A stretch of 64,000 nt of DNA from Vibrio neonatus (GCF_024346975.1 NZ_AP024885.1:1116001-1180000); one strand, 5' to 3'; positions 50,651 through 59,294 are shown, counted from the stretch's first letter. Translations and numbers: made by a program. The notes: generated from the letters alone by a model not told the origin.

Positions 50651-52207
50651 TTATTTTAAACCGAGTCGCTTCATTAAGCGGTGCAAATTACCGGGGTTAA
50701 GCCCCAGCTGTTTGGCGGTAGCGCTGAGTTTTTGCTCATTGGTTAAGTAGGCAGATTGAATCAGTTTCATTTGAAATTGCTCAGTGGCCTCTTTTAACGG
50801 CAAATCTTGGAACTGCTCGATAGGCAGTAGCGGGGCATCACTGGAGGCGCTCATTGCATTGCTGGTTGGGGATTCAATCAAATCAGAATGCGCAAACTGA
50901 AAATGGTGCGCTTTTAATACCAAATGCGGGGCATTACTTTCTGCTTTAGCAATAACACTGGCGCGGTTGATGGCGTGCTCAAGCTCACGCACATTTCCTT
51001 CCCAAGGGTTGTTTTGTAGCAAAATTAATACATCGCCATCTAACGTGATGCTAGAGAGGTTCAGTTTGTGCTGGCATTGCTCGGCAAAAAAGCCTGCCAA
51101 TAAAATTACGTCTTTTTCTCGGTCGCGCAACGGCGGCACAAAAATAGGGAATACGCTTAAACGGTGATAGAGATCGGAGCGGAAGTTACCTTCTTTGACT
51201 TCTTCATGCATGGTGCGGTTAGTCGCGGCGATAATGCGCACATCGACCTTAATATTGCTGTCATCACCCACACGCTGAATATCACCGTATTGTAATGCGC
51301 GAAGCAGTTTTGCTTGTAGCGCCAATGATAATTCGCCTACCTCATCAAGAAATAGCGTGCCTTTGTTGGCAAGCTCAAACTTACCTTTACGATCACTAAT
51401 GGCTCCGGTAAATGCGCCTTTAATGTGACCAAAGAGTTCACTTTCCGCGACTGACTCCGGCAAGGCCGCGCAGTTAAGGTAGACAAAGGATTCGTCTTTT
51501 CGATTTGATTGGGAGTAAATAGCGTGTGCTACCAACTCTTTACCCACTCCGGTTTCACCCATGATAAGAACGGACAAATCGGTATTGGCGACAGCAGAGA
51601 TATGAGATTTCAGCTCGATAATCCCTTGTGACTGGCCAATAAAATCCAGTTGAGCGTATTTGGCTCTTTTGCTTTTAGGCGCAGAGGTTACGCCAATGTT
51701 TTCTTCCAGTTTTGCCACTAACAGCGCGGTGTGCAAGCTGTTGGCGGCAAGCGCACTGATCAAACGAAAATCATCATCTGGAAAATCATTAAATTGAGTG
51801 GGGTCGAAGGCATCTATAGTGACCGCGCCAATTAATCGGTCTTCTTGAAACAGAGGTAAACCTATGCAGGAGTGTACTTCCAGTTTTTGTGCATGATTGG
51901 GAATAAGGGCGTCATAAGGGTCGGGAAGATCACTGTCCGGTGGAAAGCGCACAATATCACCGGCTCGAGCAATGGCTTCAAGCCTTGGGTGCTGCTCAAT
52001 GTTAAAGCGGCGACCAAGTACGTCTTCACTTAAACCATTAATCGCAAGAGGAATAAAGTTTTGTTGCTGAAACAATAGCAAAGCGGCGGCATCACATTGC
52101 AACATATCTCGAATCGTGACTAACAAGCGCTCAAAGCGGTCTTGCTCTGATATCCCTGAGGTAATATCACGTGCGACTTGTATCCATTCACTTTTGTATT
52201 GCGTCAT
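50651..52207 (-). CDS. norR: Nitric oxide-responsive activator NorR
   Basis: Sigma-54 enhancer-binding protein (518 aa). The N-terminal GAF domain (about 1-170) senses NO at a non-haem iron. The region [17 protein letters not shown] through [11 protein letters not shown] and [10 protein letters not shown] carries the conserved Arg, Asp and Cys residues of NorR. The AAA+ domain has Walker [13 protein letters not shown] and the intact sigma-54 contact GAFTGA. A Fis-type helix-turn-helix closes the protein ([20 protein letters not shown]). It is divergent from the reductase gene, with three NorR-like boxes between. Confidence 0.95.
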   Translation of the reverse strand: MTQYKSEWIQVARDITSGISEQDRFERLLVTIRDMLQCDAAALLLFQQQNFIPLAINGLSEDVLGRRFNIEQHPRLEAIARAGDIVRFPPDSDLPDPYDALIPNHAQKLEVHSCIGLPLFQEDRLIGAVTIDAFDPTQFNDFPDDDFRLISALAANSLHTALLVAKLEENIGVTSAPKSKRAKYAQLDFIGQSQGIIELKSHISAVANTDLSVLIMGETGVGKELVAHAIYSQSNRKDESFVYLNCAALPESVAESELFGHIKGAFTGAISDRKGKFELANKGTLFLDEVGELSLALQAKLLRALQYGDIQRVGDDSNIKVDVRIIAATNRTMHEEVKEGNFRSDLYHRLSVFPIFVPPLRDREKDVILLAGFFAEQCQHKLNLSSITLDGDVLILLQNNPWEGNVRELEHAINRASVIAKAESNAPHLVLKAHHFQFAHSDLIESPTSNAMSASSDAPLLPIEQFQDLPLKEATEQFQMKLIQSAYLTNEQKLSATAKQLGLNPGNLHRLMKRLGLK

Positions 52208-52230
52208 TAAACATTATTCCTGAATTATTT

Positions 52231-52290
52231 TTGTCAGTATAACAAGCTTTTGTCATTTAGATATAGATAACATCATTATCACAATGACAA
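52231..52290 (+). promoter_or_regulatory. Three NorR-type binding sites upstream of the reductase gene
   Basis: TTGTCAGTATAACAA (52231), TTGTCATTTAGATAT (52250, weaker right half) and TTATCACAATGACAA (52276) match TTRTCA-N5-ACAA. The first contains the exact NorR core GT-N7-AC. The start-to-start spacing is 19 and 26 nt. They lie 50-110 bp upstream of a sigma-54 promoter, as expected for enhancer sites. Confidence 0.75.
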
Positions 52291-52342
52291 TCTTATATTG
52301 TAAATAAAGTTAACCCATTGAATTTTAATCATATATTAAAGT

Positions 52343-52357
52343 TGGCACGTCTATTGC
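52343..52357 (+). promoter_or_regulatory. Sigma-54 promoter of the reductase gene
   Basis: TGGCACGTCTATTGC is a consensus -24/-12 element (TGGCAC-N5-TTGC) 50 bp before the start codon. Confidence 0.88.
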
Positions 52358-52407
52358 GTATCTTAGAACTAAATTAAATACAATAAAATCAACAGAGGTG
52401 AGGCGTG

Positions 52408-53178
52408 ATGACTCCACATATTGGGTTTGTTTCTGGTTCAGTCGTGTCAAGAGTGGATTGGACAGCACGTTTATTTTCATTACGAGTTAAGGTTGAAGGA
52501 CTGTCATATGTGGCAGGTCAATTCACCAAACTGGGAATGTACGACGAAAGCGGAGAGTTTCTACGCAAGGCTTATTCTATCGTGAACTCACCTGAAAATT
52601 ATTATGAAACGGGCGAATTAGAGTTCCTTATCATCGCCGATCCTGATGGCGCATTGTCGCCAAATTTACATACGCTCTATCCCGGTGATCAAGTGATGGT
52701 CGGTGAACAGTGCGCAGGCTTTATGACCCTAGAGGAAATTCCATCACAAGCGACTGAACTGTGGTTGATTGCGACAGGCACGGGGATTGGTCCATATTTC
52801 TCGATGCTGCAATCTGATGAATTCCCCGATCACTATACCGATATCGTGCTAGTACATGCTGTGCGCTACCAAGAAGACTTAGTGTACAAAGAACTGGTAT
52901 CAGGGTTGAAGCATAAGTATGGCAAAAAATTCCAATACGTACCGATTGTCTCTAGAGAAGAAATAGAGGGCAGTTTGCAGGGAAGAGTGCCGCATTTGAT
53001 AGAGAAACGCATTTTAGAGTCCCATGCAGGGCTAAAACTGGATATGGATAAGAGCTTTGTTTATCTATGTGGCAACCCAGCAATGGTGCGAGACAGTGCT
53101 CAGAGTCTAACAGATAGAGGATACAACAAGCATTTAAGAAGAAAATCCGGTCACTTTAGCTCAGAGAACTATTGGTAA
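52408..53178 (+). CDS. fpr: Ferredoxin/flavodoxin-NADP reductase
   Basis: FAD-dependent reductase (256 aa) of the bacterial Fpr type, passing electrons between NADPH and ferredoxin or flavodoxin. The FAD-binding motif is FLRKAYSIVNSP (RxYS form), the pyridine-nucleotide loop is WLIATGTGIGPYFSML, and YLCGNPAMV and the C-terminal GHFSSENYW follow. I take the ATG at 52408 rather than GTG 52405. A consensus sigma-54 promoter and three NorR-type boxes precede it, suggesting NO induction. It ends in a strong terminator, so it is monocistronic. Confidence 0.92.
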   Translation: MTPHIGFVSGSVVSRVDWTARLFSLRVKVEGLSYVAGQFTKLGMYDESGEFLRKAYSIVNSPENYYETGELEFLIIADPDGALSPNLHTLYPGDQVMVGEQCAGFMTLEEIPSQATELWLIATGTGIGPYFSMLQSDEFPDHYTDIVLVHAVRYQEDLVYKELVSGLKHKYGKKFQYVPIVSREEIEGSLQGRVPHLIEKRILESHAGLKLDMDKSFVYLCGNPAMVRDSAQSLTDRGYNKHLRRKSGHFSSENYW

Positions 53179-53248
53179 ACCGATCGCTCTTTAATGTGAG
53201 CCTTCTCGTTGTAATCGCCGGCAACGTGGGGGATAGAACCCTTTAAAC

Positions 53249-53291
53249 ACGCAGCAGCCTTAATTTACGTTAAGGCTGCTGCGTTTTTTTT
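53249..53291 (+). terminator. Terminator after fpr
   Basis: Perfect stem ACGCAGCAGCCTTAA / TTAAGGCTGCTGCGT with loop TTTACG, then T8. Confidence 0.93.
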
Positions 53292-53303
53292 ATTTGCTAG
53301 CTA

Positions 53304-53309
53304 ATACCA
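53304..53309. repeat. Left fragment of MITE-like repeat copy 2
   Basis: ATACCA, the first six bases of the 162-bp repeat, is left on this side of the IS. The repeat continues with ATCGTACT at 54678 on the other side. Joined, they restore the sequence seen intact in copy 1. Confidence 0.7.
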
Positions 53310-53330
53310 TATATGGACCCTCTCTTATTG

Positions 53331-53568
53331 CAAGAGACCATTATGATAATTTCTGATACTCAATTGCTCCCATATATTCGGCTTTGGGTATCAGGTTCAC
53401 CCGCCATGATGGATATCCGAACCTAGTTATCATATCAATCGAGACGGCTTCAAAGAGCCTTTGGTATTAACTGATTTGAACTAGGTGGTTATGAGCCTTC
53501 AATCATCATATTGTTCCTTTAGCAATTTGCTGAAAAGGTACCTCTTTTTTGTTGTGGTGCTACTATAG
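53331..53568 (-). ncRNA. Candidate bridge RNA (seekRNA) of the IS element
   Basis: Read on the minus strand, two closed stem-loops appear. The first has stem ACCTAGTT/AACTAGGT (53479-53486 and 53421-53428). Its interior carries TTAATACCAA (53461-53470), matching the left half of the target, and CGATTG (53436-53441), the complement of CAATCG on the right half. It also holds a small hairpin GGCT-CTTTGA-AGCC. The second has stem CTGATAC/GTATCAG (53388-53394 and 53353-53359), and its interior holds ATATATGG, identical to the IS end. Two loops with target and donor matches are the known bridge RNA layout. Confidence 0.5.
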
Positions 53569-54588
53569 CTAGGCAGCTTTAACTTTGTAGTCTTCTTGTT
53601 TTGTGACCATTGCCCAAGCCATTCTGGCCATCTTATTCGCGAGCGCTACACAAGCTTTATTGAATCCGGCTCGAGCTTCTAAATTCACCGCCCAAACACT
53701 TAGTCTGTCATCTTTACTTTTGGCATGCTTCAAAGCACTTCTCGCTCCATTAATGAGTTGAGTTCGTAAGTAGGCATTTCCTCGCTTACTTATTCCCAAT
53801 AAACGAGCTTTATCACCTGTAGAGTGCTGTTTTGGAACCAGACCACACCAGGCTGCAAAATGACGACCATTTTTGAAATTCTTACCATCACCAAGTGCCA
53901 CCCAGAGAATGCTTGAAATTAATGGCCCAACCCCTGTCATGGTTTGAAGATTTTGACACTGTTTGTTTTCTCGAGCCTGCTGAACAAAAAGCTTATCGAT
54001 GTTTTTTATTTTGTCGTTCCAGGTAATGAGTTCATTATTAAGTTCATCGAGCATTATTCGAACAAGAGTGCTCAGCTCATTCTCTGAGTCTTCTAAAACA
54101 AAAGGTAAGGCTTTTCTTAGAGAAGAGATACCTCTGGGGATGACAACACCATACTCAGCTAATAGACCTCGAATCTGATTGCCTAACGCTGTTCTTTGCT
54201 TCACATATCGCTCTCTCACTCGATGTAGCAGTTGCGCATCTTGCTGCTCAATACTTTTCGGCGGAACAGTTCTCACATCTTCGCGTTGAGCGACATCGGC
54301 AAGCGCTTCTGCATCATTGAAATCATTTTTGTTACCAATACGGTGCTGAGCAACATATTGAGGTGCAATAATTATGACAGTATGTCCTAGTTGACTAAAA
54401 GCTCGACTCCAATAGTGGCAAGCCCCACAAGCTTCTATGGAAATGGTACAAGCCTCTTTATTAGCGAAGTAATTGACCAATTTATTTCGAGGGAGTTTGG
54501 CTTTTTTCAGTATTCGACCAGATCTATTTTTCTCTACAACATGAAAAATAGATTTGGCTGTATCTAAACCGACTGTTACGCTTGTCAT
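53569..54588 (-). CDS. IS110-family transposase (DEDD recombinase)
   Basis: Serine-assisted DEDD transposase (339 aa from MTSVTVGLDTAK). The N-terminal RuvC-like domain has TVGLDTAK (Asp), SIEACGACHYW (Glu) and KNDFNDAEALAD (paired Asp). The C-terminal Tnp_20 domain reads LQTMTGVGPLISSILWVALG and GKNFKNGRHFAAWCGLVP (split over two motifs). GAGAGGG precedes this ATG, and an in-frame ATG 39 bases upstream (54627) is less likely. The frame is intact, so the element could be active. Confidence 0.93.
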   Translation of the reverse strand: MTSVTVGLDTAKSIFHVVEKNRSGRILKKAKLPRNKLVNYFANKEACTISIEACGACHYWSRAFSQLGHTVIIIAPQYVAQHRIGNKNDFNDAEALADVAQREDVRTVPPKSIEQQDAQLLHRVRERYVKQRTALGNQIRGLLAEYGVVIPRGISSLRKALPFVLEDSENELSTLVRIMLDELNNELITWNDKIKNIDKLFVQQARENKQCQNLQTMTGVGPLISSILWVALGDGKNFKNGRHFAAWCGLVPKQHSTGDKARLLGISKRGNAYLRTQLINGARSALKHAKSKDDRLSVWAVNLEARAGFNKACVALANKMARMAWAMVTKQEDYKVKAA

Positions 54589-54677
54589 AGGACCCTCTCT
54601 TACTGTTATTGTTTGTTTTATCATCAATCAATATGGCTCATTTGAAGCCGATTAGGTAGAGAGGGTCCATTCCATTA

Positions 54678-54833
54678 ATCGTACTAAATAACTGGTCATT
54701 CTAGCTTGTTAAAATGCTCGATAACGGCGTTAGAATTTTTGATTGTAGAATAACTACTTATCGAAAAATTCTGCCTTGTTCTCGAGCATTTTTCCTGCGC
54801 TAGCTCTGATCACTTACTTAGTGTGATTGGTAT
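54678..54833. repeat. MITE-like palindromic repeat, copy 2 (main part)
   Basis: Bases 7-162 of the repeat, ending GATTGGTAT, nearly identical to copy 1. The first six bases are on the far side of the IS at 53304. Confidence 0.9.
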
Positions 54834-54851
54834 AATTGATGTCTTTGATGA

Positions 54852-54909
54852 TTGTCAAATCTACAATTATTATCAAAAGAACAACGAATGCAAGTTGTCA
54901 ATAATACAA
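54852..54909 (+). promoter_or_regulatory. Three NorR-type binding sites upstream of norV
   Basis: TTGTCAAATCTACAA (54852), TTATCAAAAGAACAA (54870) and TTGTCAATAATACAA (54895) all fit TTRTCA-N5-ACAA. Two contain the NorR core GT-N7-AC. The spacing is 18 and 25 nt, one less in each interval than upstream of fpr. They begin only 19 bp from the end of repeat copy 2, so the mobile DNA stops just short of them. Confidence 0.85.
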
Positions 54910-54961
54910 TCTAAAAGCTGATGTAAATATAAAATCCTTATATTTCAATAGCTTAAAAAGT

Positions 54962-54976
54962 TGGCATGCTTAATGC
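54962..54976 (+). promoter_or_regulatory. Sigma-54 promoter of norVW
   Basis: TGGCATGCTTAATGC has correctly spaced GG and GC elements, 50 bp before the norV start codon. Confidence 0.82.
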
Positions 54977-55026
54977 TATTACAAGAGTAATTCTAATTTA
55001 AAAAATATAGCAACAAGGCATTTAAA

Positions 55027-56499
55027 ATGACTATTCATGTAAAAAATAACGTTCACTGGGTTGGCCAACGCGACTGGGAAATTCAAGAATTCCACGGTAC
55101 AGAATTTAAAATGACAAAAGGTACTAGTTACAACAGCTACCTTATCCGCGAAGAAAAAACAGTACTAATCGATACTGTTGATCATCGTTTCAGCTATCAA
55201 TTCCTACAAAATCTTGAAATGGAAATTGATCTGAACACTATCGATTACATCGTAATTAACCACGCTGAAGAAGATCACGCCGGTGCATTGGCTGCATTAC
55301 TTGAGCGTATTCCGAACACTCCTATTTACTGTACTGAAGCTGCGATTGATTCAATTGTTGGCCATCATCATCACCCTGAGTGGAACTTCAACACAGTTAA
55401 AACAGGCGATAGCCTTGATATTGGTAACGGCAAACAACTTGTGTTTGTAGAATCTCCAATGTTGCATTGGCCTGACAGCATGATGACTTACCTAACAGGC
55501 GATGCAATCCTGTTCAGTAACGATGCATTTGGTCAGCACTACTGTGACGAGCACTTGTTTAACGATGAAGTTGACCAAGCTGAATTGATGGAGCAGTGCC
55601 TACGTTACTACTCAAACATCCTAACTCCATTTAGCAACCTAGTAATTGCTAAAATTAAAGAAGTTCTAAGCTTCAATCTACCAGTAGATATGATTGCAAC
55701 TTCTCACGGTATCGTATGGCGTGACAACCCTGTACAAATCATCGAGAAATACTTGGAGTGGGCGGACGATTATCAAGAAGACCGCATTACTATTTTCTAC
55801 GATTCAATGTCTAGCAACACCCGTATGATGGCAGATGCTATCGCACAAGGTATCCATGACGTTGACCCAGGTGTAGCAGTTAAAGTATTTAACGTTGCTC
55901 GCCAAGACAAAAACGAAATCTTAGCGCAAGTATTCCGCTCTAAAGGTATTTTGGTTGGTTCTTCAACAATGAACAACGTAATGATGCCAAAAGTAGCCGG
56001 TATGCTAGAAGAAATTACAGGCCTACGTTTCAAACAGAAAAAAGCAGGTGCATTTGGTAGCTACGGCTGGAATGGCGGCGCAGTTGACCGTATTCACGCA
56101 CGTTTAACCGATGCAGGTTTTGAAACTGTTGCGGGTCTTAAGAGCAAATGGCGTCCAGACGGCAAAGCAATGCGTATCTGTCGTGCACACGGTCAACAAG
56201 TGGCAAAACAATGGGCTTTACATGAGCTTAGCGTTCAACCAATGATTGTTGAAGATGCTGAAGTTCAACCTTTATCTGTAGCAGTACCTGCGGCTAAGCC
56301 AGCAGCTGCAGCTCAAGAAGCTCACGGCGATGATTGCCAATGCATGATTTGTACTGTTTGTAACTGGGTATACGATCCAGCAATCGGCGAACCAAACCAA
56401 GGCGTAGAACCAGGTACAGCATGGAACGACGTTCCAGACTACTTCCTATGCCCAGATTGTAACCTAGGCAAAGACGTTTTTGCTGTACACAACCGCTAA
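55027..56499 (+). CDS. norV: Flavorubredoxin, anaerobic nitric oxide reductase
   Basis: Di-iron flavoprotein (490 aa) that reduces NO to N2O in the cytoplasm. Domains in order: a metallo-beta-lactamase-like di-iron domain with [10 protein letters not shown] (His79, Glu81, Asp83, His84), a flavodoxin domain (about 250-395, with [17 protein letters not shown]) that binds FMN, an alanine-rich linker (about 420-432) and a C-terminal rubredoxin with CxxC pairs [10 protein letters not shown] and CPDCNLG. It is the first gene of norVW, under a NorR/sigma-54 promoter. Confidence 0.96.
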   Translation: MTIHVKNNVHWVGQRDWEIQEFHGTEFKMTKGTSYNSYLIREEKTVLIDTVDHRFSYQFLQNLEMEIDLNTIDYIVINHAEEDHAGALAALLERIPNTPIYCTEAAIDSIVGHHHHPEWNFNTVKTGDSLDIGNGKQLVFVESPMLHWPDSMMTYLTGDAILFSNDAFGQHYCDEHLFNDEVDQAELMEQCLRYYSNILTPFSNLVIAKIKEVLSFNLPVDMIATSHGIVWRDNPVQIIEKYLEWADDYQEDRITIFYDSMSSNTRMMADAIAQGIHDVDPGVAVKVFNVARQDKNEILAQVFRSKGILVGSSTMNNVMMPKVAGMLEEITGLRFKQKKAGAFGSYGWNGGAVDRIHARLTDAGFETVAGLKSKWRPDGKAMRICRAHGQQVAKQWALHELSVQPMIVEDAEVQPLSVAVPAAKPAAAAQEAHGDDCQCMICTVCNWVYDPAIGEPNQGVEPGTAWNDVPDYFLCPDCNLGKDVFAVHNR

Positions 56500-56509
56500 G
56501 GGGACTGTT

Positions 56510-57652
56510 ATGAATCCAATTACTATCATTGGTAGCGGCTTTGCCGCTTACCAACTTGTTAAAACACTGCGTCGTTTTAATGCAGAAGTGCCTATCCGCG
56601 TCATTACAGCTGATGAAGGTCATGATTACAACAAGCCAGATTTGAGCCATGTTGTTTCAAAGCAGCAATCGCCAGCAGATTTAATCACTGCTACAGCAAG
56701 CGAGTTTGTTGAGCAGCAAAACATTGAATTGTGTGCAGAGCACTTTGTAAGCAACATCGATACTGAGCAAAAAGTAGTAGTAGCAAACGACAACAGTTTT
56801 GCTTACTCAAGCCTAGTATTGGCAACTGGTGCTAAACCTTTTGTACCACCTATTGATGGTTTAAAAGAGAGCCAACCAATCACGCTAAACAGCTTACAAG
56901 AGTTTGCTCAATACGAAGCGCGATTGAATAAAGCTAAGTCTGTGATGGTAATTGGTGGCGGTTTAATCGGTGTTGAGATCAGTATGGATCTTGCATCTGC
57001 TAACAAAAAAGTGACTTTAGCTGAGCCAAGTGCTCGTTTAATGTCCAACCAATTACCTGAGCTTATTGCTTTGAAGCTTGATCAATCAATGAGATCAATG
57101 AATGTTGACCTTAAATTAGGCCAAGGCGTGAAACAGGTCTCAAAAACTGATGCGGGTTTTGTGTTATTGTTAGACAACGACGATGTAGTCAACGTTGATG
57201 AAGTAATAGTCTGTACCGGCTTGATTCCAAACACTATCTTAGCAAAAGATGCTGGTATATCTACTAACAGAGGGATTTGTGTGGATGATGCCATGCAAAC
57301 GTCTTGTGAAGGTATTTATGCACTGGGTGATTGTGCCGAGCAGAATGGCCAAGTAAGAGCTTATCTTCAACCAACCGTTATCAGCGCATCGTCATTAGCG
57401 AAAACGCTACTGGGTGAACGTACCTCTGTGGTACTACCTAATATGATGGTTAAGGTAAAAACACCTAGTTATCCGATTCAGATTGGCGGCACAACTTTAG
57501 AAAGTGCTGTAAATCGTTGGAATCTAGATGTGCAAGCTGATGGTATTGTAGCAAAAGCATTTAATGAAGAAGACGTGATGATCGGATTCGTTGCTACAAA
57601 AGAAAAAACCAAGCAAGCCTTTCCACTGTTAAGGGAATTGTCCACTCAGTAA
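56510..57652 (+). CDS. norW: NADH:flavorubredoxin reductase
   Basis: FAD enzyme (380 aa) that passes electrons from NADH to the rubredoxin domain of NorV. The FAD site is ITIIGSGFAAYQL, the NAD site MVIGGGLIGVEIS and the second FAD contact IYALGDCAEQNG. The ATG 10 bases after the norV stop has GGGGAC upstream. An in-frame ATG at 56480 inside norV would add 10 residues and is unlikely. Confidence 0.95.
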   Translation: MNPITIIGSGFAAYQLVKTLRRFNAEVPIRVITADEGHDYNKPDLSHVVSKQQSPADLITATASEFVEQQNIELCAEHFVSNIDTEQKVVVANDNSFAYSSLVLATGAKPFVPPIDGLKESQPITLNSLQEFAQYEARLNKAKSVMVIGGGLIGVEISMDLASANKKVTLAEPSARLMSNQLPELIALKLDQSMRSMNVDLKLGQGVKQVSKTDAGFVLLLDNDDVVNVDEVIVCTGLIPNTILAKDAGISTNRGICVDDAMQTSCEGIYALGDCAEQNGQVRAYLQPTVISASSLAKTLLGERTSVVLPNMMVKVKTPSYPIQIGGTTLESAVNRWNLDVQADGIVAKAFNEEDVMIGFVATKEKTKQAFPLLRELSTQ

Positions 57653-57664
57653 TAATTTGGTTTT

Positions 57665-57698
57665 AAAAGCACTTACAACAATTTTGTAGGTGCTTTTT
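57665..57698 (+). terminator. Terminator after norVW
   Basis: Stem AAAAGCACTTACA / TGTAGGTGCTTTT (one wobble pair) with loop ACAATTT. Confidence 0.85.
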
Positions 57699-57906
57699 AG
57701 TACTACTAGATGTTGCACCCACTATCAAGTTCACTCAAACCAGTGAAGGTTTGTCGAGGTATGGGGTATGTTTTGACTGTTTTACACGTTAGTAAATCTA
57801 AATGAATGAACTAATAATGGTTTGAGACGAGGGTGTAATATTTAGCAAGTACGGTTGACCTATTATCTGACAACGTATATTTGCGTTGCTAAATAAGGAC
57901 TTGCTC

Positions 57907-58521
57907 ATGTCGATTCACACTTTTAATCAACCGGCTGTTCATGACGCCAAAACAAAAAATGATGTTGTTCTCGATTTTAGCCACGATACCCGCATACGAG
58001 TAGGTGTTGGTGTTGGCACTATTGCTGTTGGCTTTGTCACAATGGCCTTTCCTTTAATTCCTCGTGAAATTTTTATTCAACTCTTCACTTTTGGCCTGTC
58101 CAGTATGGCCATCGTTCTTATGCTTCTTCTTTCTACCGGTGGTTATTCATTACAACAAGTAGTGAAGGCAAAAGGGTTTAAAGGATACGCAGCCTTAATT
58201 GCCTTGTTGTTTGCAGCCGCTTACGCGATTAATTTATCTTCAGACCACGCACTATTCATGATTGCGGCTATGGTTATCGGTTATTTCCTATTAGATGAAG
58301 TGTCTACCATTGTGAAAACAGTGCGTAAGAGCAGCTTCAAATGCTTAGTGTTGCCTAGCATTGATCTTTTGGTAACATTGATTTGTTTAGGTATGTTAAT
58401 TAGTGGTTTATCGGTTGATGGTGTGTTTGTAGTGAGCGCAGTATTAGGACTAAAAGTCGTGCTATTGGGCTGTTCTACAGTATTAACTCTCTCTGAGCCA
58501 CAAACGAGTAGTTTTTACTAA
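57907..58521 (+). CDS. Predicted membrane protein, HdeD/DUF308-like
   Basis: Inner-membrane protein (204 aa) with six hydrophobic helices grouped in pairs after a cytoplasmic N-terminus of about 30 residues. The helix-pair pattern and length resemble the HdeD (DUF308) family, but I cannot confirm it. The ATG has AAGGA 8 nt upstream, while a TTG 21 bases earlier is unlikely. It follows norVW but has its own upstream region without NorR boxes or a sigma-54 promoter. Confidence 0.65.
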   Translation: MSIHTFNQPAVHDAKTKNDVVLDFSHDTRIRVGVGVGTIAVGFVTMAFPLIPREIFIQLFTFGLSSMAIVLMLLLSTGGYSLQQVVKAKGFKGYAALIALLFAAAYAINLSSDHALFMIAAMVIGYFLLDEVSTIVKTVRKSSFKCLVLPSIDLLVTLICLGMLISGLSVDGVFVVSAVLGLKVVLLGCSTVLTLSEPQTSSFY

Positions 58522-58537
58522 TAAAATGAATTCAAAT

Positions 58538-58568
58538 AAAAACGCCAGCTCATTGAGCTGGCGTTTTT
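58538..58568. terminator. Terminator between the membrane protein and RRM genes
   Basis: Perfect stem AAAACGCCAGCTCA / TGAGCTGGCGTTTT with loop TT, symmetrical for both convergent genes. Confidence 0.92.
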
Positions 58569-58580
58569 ATATCAATCACA

Positions 58581-58820
58581 CTAGTTTTTAGCGAGTTTGA
58601 CTCGTATTCTACTTTTTTGCACATTGCTTTGGTCAAGTGCTGTCATTGCCGCCTTAGCTTGCTCTGCGTCTGGCATTTCTACGAATGCGAAACCCTTGGA
58701 AAGCCCTGTCTCTTGATCGAGAACTAGGTTACATACGGACACTTCGCCGTGTTCAGTAAATAGAACACGAATTTCATGTTCAGTCATTTGGCGTGACAGG
58801 TTACGAACTAAAAGTTTCAT
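58581..58820 (-). CDS. Small RNA-binding protein with one RRM domain
   Basis: Single RNA recognition motif (79 aa). RNP2 is KLLVRNL and RNP1 is KGFAFVEM, in the beta-alpha-beta-beta-alpha-beta order expected, with a basic end (KSRIRVKLAKN). Such short RRM proteins are found in Vibrio and cyanobacteria; their targets are unknown. Confidence 0.9.
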   Translation of the reverse strand: MKLLVRNLSRQMTEHEIRVLFTEHGEVSVCNLVLDQETGLSKGFAFVEMPDAEQAKAAMTALDQSNVQKSRIRVKLAKN

Positions 58821-58926
58821 CTTTGACCTTAATAAGTTGATTCGAGACGGATTGTCTCAGGTTAATCTGCGAATACCAAGTTAAAATCCACTTGGCTATG
58901 ATTCACTTGCCTATGATCTACCCACT

Positions 58927-59088
58927 ATACCAATCACACTAAGTAAGTGATCAGAGCTAGCGCAGGAAAAATGCTCGAGAACAAGGCAGAATTTTTCGAT
59001 AAGTAGTTATTCTACAATCAAAAATTCTAACGCCGTTATCGAGCATTTTAACAAGCTAGAATGACTAGTTACTTAGTACGATTGGTAT
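58927..59088. repeat. MITE-like palindromic repeat, copy 3 (inverted)
   Basis: Full 162-bp copy in the opposite orientation to copies 1 and 2, with the same ATACCAATC / GATTGGTAT ends. It is intergenic. The rest of the 58821-59294 gap shows no gene. Confidence 0.9.
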
Positions 59089-59294
59089 TATACATCGTAC
59101 TCTTGTATCTCTTTCTTTTCAGTTTTTGTTGGATATGCGAGATAGTAGGGGGAATGAGTCATTTTGTGGAATAGGCTAACTTAATACTATGAGTATCAAA
59201 AAGTGCGCATAATGACGAATTTTGATTGCATCGCCTTTGATTTAGAGTCACATTGTGCACAATTATTAGAAAATCCTTAAATGGACATTAATTT

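Larger units (their letters stand above)
53310..54677 (-). mobile_element. IS110-family (IS1111-like) insertion sequence
   Basis: A 1368-bp element with 13-bp subterminal inverted repeats: ATGGACCCTCTCT (53313-53325) and AGAGAGGGTCCAT (54658-54670), with 3 and 7 bp outside them. Subterminal repeats of this kind, no target duplication, and a long non-coding stretch after the transposase (259 bp) rather than before it (89 bp) fit the IS1111 group. The ends are set by restoring the interrupted repeat. A third copy of the repeat core, GGACCCTCTCTTACTG, lies at 54590-54605 just before the transposase start. Confidence 0.85.
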
